Source: Bradyrhizobium sp. OK095
Lineage (GTDB): Bacteria > Pseudomonadota > Alphaproteobacteria > Rhizobiales > Xanthobacteraceae
Direction of reading: 5' to 3'
DNA: 64,000 bases
NCBI RefSeq assembly: GCF_900109945.1
Contig: NZ_FOBX01000003.1
Location: 124,001 to 188,000 of the forward strand
The notes beneath the pieces are model-generated. The model ran no database searches. It was given only the letters and a program-made list of their open reading frames with translations, and had not been told where the DNA came from. Shown piece by piece: positions 1 through 9,000 of this stretch; positions within the stretch are counted from its first letter, which is position 1; every line of letters begins with the position of its first letter. The position numbers and the translations under genes were made by a program.

Positions 1-1
1 G

Positions 2-157
2 GCGCCTGAGACGCCACCGCCGCCGGCCATCCAGCCCCAGGCGGCCGAACGAAACGAAACCGCCGGCACGCCGGTTCCCGTGCCCGCCCCGAGGCGCGGA
101 TCGCCGCGACGGCGGGAAGTGCCGGTCCAGCGGTCGGGCCCAGGCGTCGTCCCATAG
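2..157 (+). CDS. Possible C-terminal tail of a gene cut by the window start
   Basis: A reading frame is open from the first bases to a TAG at 155-157. It encodes about 51 residues rich in Pro, Ala and Arg, and G or C dominates its third codon positions, as in real genes of this window. The Pro/Arg-rich tail gives no clue to function. The complementary strand is also open here, so this is tentative. Positions 158-337, between this stop and the rhodanese start, hold no gene I can support. Confidence 0.35.
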   Translation, partial: APETPPPPAIQPQAAERNETAGTPVPVPAPRRGSPRRREVPVQRSGPGVVP

Positions 158-337
158 TCGCTGGCCGCGGGCTTCCAGGGCGCCCTTCGAAAGCTGCACT
201 TCAAGTCGCTGCGATTTAGCTTTAACTTGCGCAAGCCAGCTCAAGCCTTTGTAGCGCTTGATTTTCGCTGGCTGAGAGGCGAGGTTGCCGCCCGCCGGGA
301 TCGCCCCGGCATGCGGCCCGCGACGTTGGAGGATGAT

Positions 338-661
338 GTGGCAAATCAAGTACAGGATCTGACCCCGGACGAGGTCTCCAAGGGTGTCGCGGAAGGCCGC
401 TATCTGCTCGTCGACGTGCGCGAGCCGAACGAGGTCGAGGCCGAGGCCTATCCCTACGGCGTCGTCGTGCCGCTCTCGACCTTCGATCCCAAGGCGATCC
501 CCGATCCGCAAGGCAAAGAGGTCGTGTTCGCCTGCCGCTCCGGAAAGCGTTCGGTGACCGCCTCGCTCGCAGCGCAGGCGGCGGGCCTGCCCTACGACAA
601 GCATCTGGCCGGCGGCATGCTGGGCTGGAAGGCGGCGGGTCTTCCCAGCAAGGTCGGCTGA
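338..661 (+). CDS. Single-domain rhodanese-like sulfurtransferase
   Basis: A 107-residue protein that is one rhodanese domain throughout. The active-site loop CRSGKRS places the catalytic Cys at about residue 66, and an LLVDVREPNE strand near residue 23 is typical of the fold. Such proteins move sulfane sulfur from thiosulfate or persulfide donors to acceptors in the cytoplasm; the physiological substrate cannot be read from sequence. I chose the GTG start at 338 because GGAGG at 328-332 lies 5 bases upstream; a longer frame opening at 227 would add an unconserved, Arg-rich leader. The next gene begins 8 bases after the stop, so the two are probably co-transcribed. Confidence 0.88.
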   Translation: MANQVQDLTPDEVSKGVAEGRYLLVDVREPNEVEAEAYPYGVVVPLSTFDPKAIPDPQGKEVVFACRSGKRSVTASLAAQAAGLPYDKHLAGGMLGWKAAGLPSKVG

Positions 662-669
662 TCCACCTG

Positions 670-1846
670 ATGTCCAAAAGCTCGTCCCTGAATCAGGTCT
701 TTGCGGACCTTCCCGTCACCATCTTCGAGGCGATGTCGCAGGCCGCGCGCGACAACAACGCCATCAATCTCGGCCAGGGCTTTCCTGATGATCCCGGCCC
801 GGAGGACATCCGCCGCGCGGCGGCCGACGCGTCGCTGAACGGCTACAACCAGTATCCGTCGATGATGGGCATCCCGGAGCTGCGCCAGGCGATCGCGACC
901 CATTACGGCCACTGGCACGGGCTCAAGCTCGATCCGATGAGCGAGGTGATGGTGACCTCCGGGGGCACCGAGGCGCTGACCTCGGCGATCCTCGCGGTGG
1001 TCCAGCCCGGCGACGAGGTGGTCTGCTTCCAGCCGGTCTATGATTCCTATCTGCCGATCATCCGCCAGGCCGGCGGCATTCCGCGCCTGGTGCGCCTCGA
1101 GCCGCCGCACTGGCGGCTGAATGAGGACATGCTGAAAAGCGTCTTCAACAAAGACCAAGGCGGTGCTGTTCAACAATCCCTTGAATCCTAGCGCGGTGGT
1201 CTATCCGCGCGAGGACCTCGAGCTCCTGGCGCGCTACTGCCAGGAGTTCGACGTCATCGCGATCACCGACGAGGTTTGGGAGCACGTCACTTTCGACGAG
1301 CACAAGCACATCCCGCTGATCACCATCCCCGGCATGCGCGATCGCACCATCAAGGTCGGCTCGGCCGGCAAGATTTTTTCGCTGACCGGCTGGAAGATCG
1401 GCTTCGTCTGTGCCGCGCCGCCGCTGCTGCGCGTGGCGGCCAAGGTGCATCAGTTCCTGACCTTCACCACCGCGCCGAACCTGCAGGCCGCCGTCGCCTA
1501 CGGCCTCGGCAAGCCGGACGAGTACTTCCTGTCGATGCGCAAGGACCTGACGCGGAGCAGGGACCGCCTGACCAAGGGCCTCGAAAGCCTCGGCTTCCCC
1601 GTGCTGAAGTCGCAAGGCACCTACTTCCTCACCGTCGACCTGTCGCCGCTCGGGCTCAACGAGAGCGACACCGAGTTCTGCTGGCGGATCGTGAAAGACT
1701 ACAAGGTCGCGGCGATCCCGGTGTCGGCCTTCTACGAGCAGGACCCGGTGACCTCCGTGGTGCGCTTCTGCTTCAACAAGAAGGACGAGACCCTCGACAC
1801 CGCGCTGGAGCGGCTGTCGGACGCGGTGCGCGGGCGCAAGAGGTAG
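670..1846 (+). pseudogene. PLP-dependent class I/II aminotransferase, frameshifted
   Basis: The first 160 residues (670 to about 1149) and the rest (about 1151 to 1846) match one fold-type I aminotransferase but lie in different frames. The N-terminal half has the INLGQGFPD and YNQYP features and TSGGTEA, which binds the cofactor phosphate. The second half has FNNPLNPS, the DEVWEH aspartate region, the PLP lysine in SAGKIFSLTGWK and a C-terminal RFCFNK arginine. The shift lies in the A-rich stretch at 1147-1153: one extra A, or a codon that lost two bases. The family includes kynurenine- and methionine-oxoglutarate aminotransferases. It ends 6 bases before the polyamine receptor gene. It is either a true recent pseudogene or a sequencing error; everything else is intact. 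Confidence 0.85.
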
Positions 1847-1852
1847 ACAGAG

Positions 1853-2965
1853 ATGACGAACGTCAGCCGCTCCGGTTTTGGCCTTGGCCTCGCAATCGCC
1901 GCCGCGCTGACGTTGCTCTCCGCCCCTGTTCGTGCCGAGGAGCGGGTCGTCAACTTCTACAACTGGTCCAACTACATGGCGCCGGATGTCCTCGAGGCCT
2001 TCACCAAGGAGACCGGCATCAAGGTGGTCTATGACACCTTCGATGCCAACGAGACGCTGGAGACGCGCCTGATGGCCGGCAAGTCCGGCTATGACGTCGT
2101 GGTGCCCACGGCCTATTTCCTCCAGCGCCAGATCAAGGCCAACATCTTCCAGAAGCTCGACAAGGCGAAGCTACCGAATTTGGCCAATGCCTGGCCGATG
2201 GTGAACCAGCGCCTCGCGACCTACGATCCCGGCAATGACTTCGCCGCCAACTACATGTGGGGCACGACGGGCATCGGCTACAACGTCGCCAAGCTGAAGC
2301 AGATCCTCGGGCCCGATGCCAAAATCGACAGCTGGGACATCGTCTTCAAGCCGGAGAACCTCGCAAAATTCAAAGACTGCGGCGTCCACATGCTCGATTC
2401 CGCCGACGACATCTTTCCGGCGGCGCTGAGCTATCTCGGGCTCGATCCGAACTCGACCAAGCAGGCCGACCTCGAGAAGGCCGCCGACATCGTCGCCAAG
2501 GTTCGCCCGTCGGTGCGCAAGTTTCACTCCTCGGAATATCTCAGCGCGCTTGCGACCGGCGAGATTTGCTTCGTGGTCGGCTGGTCCGGCGACATCATGC
2601 AGGCCCGCGCCCGTGCGGCCGAGGCGAAGTCAGGCATCGAGATCGGCTACACCATCCCGAAGGAGGGCGCGCAGATGTTCTTCGACAATCTCGCGATCCC
2701 CGCGGATGCGAAAAATGTCAAAGAGGCCTATGAGCTGATCAACTATCTCTACCGCCCTGATGTCGCCGCTGAGAATTCGGACTTTTTGTCCTACGCCAAC
2801 GGCAACCTTGCCAGCCAGAAGCTGGTCGATCCGAAAATCCTGAACGACAAGAACATCTATCCGGACGAGGCGACGCTTTCAAAACTGTTCGTCATCACGG
2901 CGCGTGAGCCGGCCACGCAACGGGTCATCAACCGGCTCTGGACCAAGGTGAAGACGGGGCGGTAA
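1853..2965 (+). CDS. potF: Polyamine (putrescine-type) ABC transporter receptor, PotF-like
   Basis: A 370-residue periplasmic solute-binding protein. Residues 1-28 form a signal peptide ending in PVRAEE. The mature start VVNFYNWSNYMAPDVLEAF is the hallmark of the PotD/PotF family, followed by YDTFDANETLE, GYDVVVPTAYFL and the GTTGIGYN and VGWSGD segments that line the polyamine pocket. Length is normal for PotF. It delivers putrescine or a related polyamine to an ABC permease; the potGHI partners are not in this window. It lies 6 bases downstream of the broken aminotransferase, so the two may have formed a polyamine/amino-donor operon. In the 133 bases to the convergent autotransporter gene, a hairpin with 7-bp arms (3013-3019 and 3036-3042) could serve as a terminator, but no T-run follows it. 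Confidence 0.88.
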   Translation: MTNVSRSGFGLGLAIAAALTLLSAPVRAEERVVNFYNWSNYMAPDVLEAFTKETGIKVVYDTFDANETLETRLMAGKSGYDVVVPTAYFLQRQIKANIFQKLDKAKLPNLANAWPMVNQRLATYDPGNDFAANYMWGTTGIGYNVAKLKQILGPDAKIDSWDIVFKPENLAKFKDCGVHMLDSADDIFPAALSYLGLDPNSTKQADLEKAADIVAKVRPSVRKFHSSEYLSALATGEICFVVGWSGDIMQARARAAEAKSGIEIGYTIPKEGAQMFFDNLAIPADAKNVKEAYELINYLYRPDVAAENSDFLSYANGNLASQKLVDPKILNDKNIYPDEATLSKLFVITAREPATQRVINRLWTKVKTGR

Positions 2966-3098
2966 TCGCCTCGCCACTCATTTTCTGCAAAACAACCCCA
3001 TGCACAGTAGAACCGCGACCGGCAGGTTGGTGGCAGTCGCGGCGCGTAAGTCGCGATGCCGTTTGGCCTAATCGCTCCACAGGCGCAAGGGCTGCCGC

Positions 3099-6000
3099 CT
3101 ACCACGCATAACGCACTGTGCCCTTGCCCGTGTAGGTCTGCGCGTTGCGCGAGAATTCGCCCTCGACCGTTCCTGCCAGCGACAGACCATTTCGCCATGT
3201 CATCTCGGCGCGACCACCGACGAGTGCGGAGTCGGCGGCGGGACGCGCGCCGTTGACGGTGAAGGCGGCGCCGGGGAGCGTCTGGAAGGCGGCGTTCACG
3301 AAGCGGTTGGTGTTGGTGTCATGCGCCCAGGCGAGCCGGCCGCGCAGGGTGAGCAAACCATTGTCAACCAGGAAGCGTTGGTCGGTGCGTGCGCCGAGTT
3401 CGGTGCGAACATTGGTCGTGTCCTGCGCGGTGTAGGACAACGCGAACTGGTTGCTGCCGACGAGCGCGGTCTCGCCATAGCCAGGGAGGTGGAAGGTGGT
3501 GGCCTGCACCGCCGCGTAGGGCGTCACGCCGAAGGAGGAGGCGGGGACGGGCGCGAAGCGCCAGCCGGTTTCCAGGCGGCCGGCAAAGGTGCTGGCCTTG
3601 AAGTTCGCGGTGAGCTTGTCGGTGCCCGACACCGTCACGGTGCGGTCGGTGGTGACGTCCTGCCAGCCATAGGCAAGCGCAGCCGACACGTAAGCCGGCC
3701 CGATATTGTGGCGGGCATAGAGGCCGGCCTGGAAGACATCGGCGCGGCCGCTGCCGAGTGCATCCGCAACGGAGAAGTTGAAGCCGGCGCCGCCGAGGGC
3801 GAAGCCGACCAGCGTGTCCGGCGATATCCGATAATCGGCGCCGGCCGCCGTGCCGTAGATGCGGCTGGTGGTGGAGCTCGAACCGGCGGCTGCGTTGCCA
3901 TTCAAATTGCTGGCGCCGCCATAGCCTGAGGCCCACACGCCCCAGCGCCGATCGAGGACCTCGCCGTTCGCCTCGCGTGGCGTCACCGCGGCATAGGCTT
4001 CACGCACCCCGGCGTCGCCGCCGATAGCCTCGTCCGGCGCATAGCCCAGCGCTCCGCCGTCGGCACTGCCCGTGTTGCGTCCGCCGTCCATGCCGCCGCC
4101 ATTGAGCGGATCGAGCATGCCCAAAAACTGCTGCATGGCGTTGAACGCGGCTTGCGTGCTGGCGGCGCCGGGCTGGCCTGAGATCTGGCTGAGTGCCCGG
4201 TTCAATTGCGCGCCGCTCATGTTGAGCAGCGTATCGAAGCCGGCCGGCGGCGTCGCACCATTGTCCACCGCATTGTTGATGCCGCCCGCGACGCTGGTCT
4301 GGTTGCCGCTCGTGCCCGCCGGCAGGATGATCTTGCCGGGATCGAGCACGAGATAGACGTTGTTGAGGTCGTAGGTGAGGTGCGGATTGCGGGCGCCGGG
4401 CGCGAAGGTGCTGCCGGTGAGGCCGGCGAACGATGTCCCCCCGAATCCGCCGGTCGCGGTGAGAATGGTGTAGGTCTGGCCGCGGAAGCTGCCGGGGATC
4501 GCGATTGCCTGCACCGTGGCGCCGGTGAGCGTCGCGGTGCCCGTGACGTTGGTCCGGTCGGCTGCGGTCGTGGAGACCTCGATCGTGTAGAAACTGCCGG
4601 CACTGAAGCTGAGGTCGCCGCTGACGGTGAGGGTGCCGATGGAATTGCCGGGTGCGAGCGTACCGCCGCTTGCAATCGTGGTGTTGCCGACGATGCCGGT
4701 GCCGCCGAGCGTGCCGCCGGCATTCACGGTGACGCCGCTCGATGATGCGATCGAACCGTTCACCGCGAGCGTGCCGCCGTCGACCGTGGTGGCACCGGTG
4801 TAGGTGTTGACGCCCGACAGGGTCAGCCGGCCGGTGCCGACCTTGACCAGCGATGTTCCGGTGACGTTTCCGTCACCGGTGAGCACGCCGGTGACAATTG
4901 TCGACAGATTGTTGCCGCCAACCGTCAGTTCTATGCCGTTGAGGTCGAAGCGACCGTTGCCCGCGATTGAGCCGGCGCTGAGCTTGCCGTCGCTGTTCGG
5001 GCCGGGAGTGAAGAAGTTGATGACGGCGGTGGAGGCGGTGTTGATGAGCTGCGCGTTGTCGGGCGTCGAGTTGCCGTCGAACAGCACATTGCCGCTGTTG
5101 GTGATGACAGCATTGCCGGCGGTGGAGTGACCGTAGAACGTCAATTGATTGGTGTTGGTGATGACGGCGTTGCCGGCCGTGGCGCTGGTGTCGAAGACCA
5201 GCTGGGCGTTGTTGGTGATGGTCGCGCTTCCCCCTGTAGAGGTGCCGCTGAACGCGATCTGGCCGTTGTTGACGATCGTCGCATTGCCCGCGGTGCTGGT
5301 GTCGAAGAATGTGACAATGCCGGTGCTGGTGTTGGTGAGGGTCGCATGACCGCCCGTGGCCTGGTTCGAGAACCACATCGGGCCATTGTTGGTGATGGTG
5401 GCGCTGCCCGCGGTTGCGCTGTCGAGAAATTGGAAGGACTGGTTTATATTGTTGACGATCGTCGCATTCCCCGCGGTGCTGGTATTTCCGAAGAAGAGCG
5501 AACCGTTGCTGTTGATGATGGTCGCGTTGCCGGCCGTGCTCGTATTGGCGAAGGCGATTGCACCGCCGGTGATCTCGGCACTTCCGGCGCTGGCGGCGTC
5601 GAAGAAGGTAATACCACCTTGATTGTCGATGGTCGCGCTGCCGGCCGTGCTCGAATTCGAGAAGGTCACGTTACTGGTGTTGGTGATGCCGGCGTTGCCG
5701 GCCGTGCTGCTGTTCAGGAAGTTCAGCGATGCAGCGTTGCTAATTGTGGCGTTGGCCGCCGAACTGGTGTCGCGGAAGCTGATCGAGTTGGCTACGTTGT
5801 TGGTGATGTTGGCGTTACCGGCCGTGCTCGAGTCGACGAAATTCAAAGAGGCAGACTGGGGATGCATGTAATCGCCAGCATTGATGATGGTCACGCTACC
5901 GGCCGTGCTTGAGTTCCTGAAATACACATCGCCATTATTGGTGACGGTTGCGCTGCCGGCCGTACTGGCGTCGAGGAAAGTCAGGGTGGCGAAGTGATTG

Positions 6001-9000
6001 TTTGTGATGGTGGCGCTGCCGGCCGTGCTTGAGGCGGTGAAATCCACCGTGCCGCTGTTGGTGATGCCTGCGCTTCCGGCTGTGCTCGAATCGTTGAATC
6101 TGATCGCGCCGCTGTTGGTAATCGTCGAGCCGCCATTGATGATCGTGCCGGCGACGTTGACGCCATCGGCCCTGCTCGAGCCGTTGAAGGTCAGGGTGCC
6201 GCCGTTGGTGATGTCCGTGCTGCCGGCCCCGCTCGAGTCGTTGAAGGCCAGGGTGTCATGATTGATGATGGTCGAACGGCCGGAGAAGGTTCTGCTTGTG
6301 AGGTCGTACGTGCCCCCGGCGACACTCGTGCCGTTGAAGGTCAGCGTGCTGCTGTTGTCGATGCTGGCGTTTCCGGCGGTGCTCGTGTCGCTAAAGCTCA
6401 CGGTGCCGCTGTTCGAGATGTTGATGGAGCCGGCACTGCTTGTGTTGCGAAAATTTGTGGTTCCGCCGTTGGAGATGCTGGTGATGCCGTTCGTGTCGGC
6501 GTTGACGACGTTGAACGTGGCCCCGCTGCCGACGCCGACTGTCCCCAAAATGGCGCCGGTCACACCGCTATTGCCGAGCTGGAGCGTGCCGCCCGAAATC
6601 GTTGTCCCCCCGCTATAGGTGTTGTGTCCGGTCAGGATGAGCGTCCCGGCGCCGGCCTTGGTGAGCGATTTGCCGTTCCAGCCCGTCGCGGCGTTCGCCG
6701 CCTGATCGGTCAGTGCTGCGCCGACCGTAAAGGTGTCGGTGGCGTTGGTCAGCGTGAAGGTGCCGTGGGCGAGGGAGTTGCCCGCGGTCCAGCTCAGACC
6801 GTAGCTGGCGAGGTATTGCAGGCCGTCGGTCGATTTACGGGTGGACATCGAGAGGTAGTCCACCGTGCCGCTGAAGCCGCCGACGGTGACGGCGGCGAAG
6901 TCGCCGCTGATGCCCGATCGAGTGTCGATCAGCACCTTGTCGAGCTGGCTCGCATCGCTGATGCCGCTGATGTTGAGGGCGACGCCGTTGCCGATCGCGA
7001 CGCGGTCGGCGGACAGCGCGGGGCTGTTTGTGCCGGCAGTAATGGAGAGTGCAGTGTTGTTGCCGAGGGTCACGGTCTGCGCGACGTTCAGGGTCGTCGG
7101 TGTCTGGATCGCCAGCGCGCCGCCTGTTACGTTGACGTTGCCGCCCAGATTGTTGCTGCTGCTTGCGCTGCCGTCACCAAATTGCAACCGGCCGCTGGAG
7201 ACGGTTGTGTCGCCGCTATAGGTGTTCGTGCCCGTCAGGATCGTGGTGCCCGAACCGATCTGCTGCACCGAACCGCTGCCGGAAATGTTGACGGCGAGGG
7301 TGACCGTGTTGCTGCGGTTGAAGGCGAGCACGCTGTCATTGGCGACAGTGCCGACGATCGAGCCGGTCGTGCCGCCATTGCCGATCTGCAAGGTGCCGGC
7401 CGCGATCGTGGTGCCGCCGGTGTAGCCGTTGCTTCCGGTCAGGATCGTGGTGCCTGAACCAACCTGCTGCAGGGAGCCGCTGCCCGAAATATCGCCGGGC
7501 AGGGTGACGGCATCGCTGCGGTTGATGGTGAGCACGCCGTCGTTGACGACATTACCGGCAAGCGAGCCGGTCGTGCCGCCATCGCCGATCTGCAAGGTGC
7601 CGGACGAGATCGTGGTGACGCCTGTGAAGCTGCTGCTGTTTCCGGTCAGGATCGTGGTGTTCGAACCGACCTGCTGCAGGAAGCCGCTGCCTGAGATATC
7701 ACCGGCGAAGGTGATCGTGTCGCTGCGGTCGAAGACGAGCGTGCCGTTGTCGACGACATTGCCGAGAATAGAGCCGGTTGTCCCGCCATTGCCGAGCTGG
7801 AGTGTGCCGCCATTGATCGTGGTGCCCCCGGCATAGCTGTTGTTCCCGGAGAGGGTCAGCGTGCCGGTGCCGGTCTTTACCAGCGAACCGCCGGTGCCGA
7901 TGATGCTGCCGCTCATTTCGGTCGATTGATTGTTCGAGCCGACCGTTAGTTCGTTGGCGCCGAGAATGTAAAAGCCAATGCCCGCGATCGAGCCGGCCGT
8001 GAGCTTGTGATCGCCAGCGGCGCCTGTCGAAGACGAAAAATCGAGGAAGCTGTTATTGATGATGGCGGCGTTGCCGGCATTACTATGGTCGTAGAAGTTC
8101 ATTGTCGAGTTGTTGGTAATGGTGGCGCTTCCCGCGCTGCTGTTGTCGTGGAAGTACGTGACCGAGTTGTTCGTAATCGTCGCGCTGCCGGCGCTGCCGG
8201 TGCCATCGAACTGCAGAAGGGAATTGTTGTTGACGGTTGCATGCCCGGCGCTGCTGCTGGCGGAGAAGTACAGAGAGCCGGCACTATTCGTTATTGTGGC
8301 ATTCCCGCCGGAGCTCGTGCCTTGAAACTGGGTGTAGCCCCCGTTGTTGAGGACCGCGGTGCCGGCAATCGAGTTGTCGTTAAAATAAAAGAAGCCGCCG
8401 CTGATATTCGTCACCGTAACATGGCCGGCGTTTGAACTCGCAAAGAAAGCGACAATTCCCGCGTTGGAAATACTGCTGATCGAATCGGTGCTTGAATTGA
8501 CGAATCCGAGATTGCCGGGATTGTTCACGGTCACGGCGCCCTGGATCGAGCCGAAGCTCGTGGATGTGCCGAGTATCAGCCAGCCGTTCGAGACCGTAGT
8601 GCCGCCGGAGTAGGTGTTAATCCCGCTCAGCGTCTGCGACGCGCCGCCGATTTTTTCCAACGAGCCCGTGCCCGAAATGACGCCGCTCATCTCGGCGTCT
8701 GAATTGTTGCTGCCGACCATCAGATGATTGGCGCCGAGAACATAGTTGCCGGCCCCGGCAATCGAGCCTGCGTGGACATTGCCATCTCCCCCGGCGCCCG
8801 TCGTCCCGGAGAAGTCGACCGTGCCTCCTGCGTTGCTGACGATCCCGAAGGCCCCGCCGTCGGAGCGGTTGAGGAAGTTTGTCGTTCCGCTGTTGGAGAG
8901 CGTGCTGATGCCACTCACATCGGTATTGACGAGATTGAGCGTGCCCGAGGCGCCGACGTTGATTGCGCCTTTGACCGCGCCAATGCTACTGAGCGTGCCG

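Noticed and set aside
222..677. A 151-codon minus-strand frame at the window start
   Set aside because: It is an Arg/Pro/Ser-rich shadow of the rhodanese gene, whose + strand active-site motif and ribosome site are clear.
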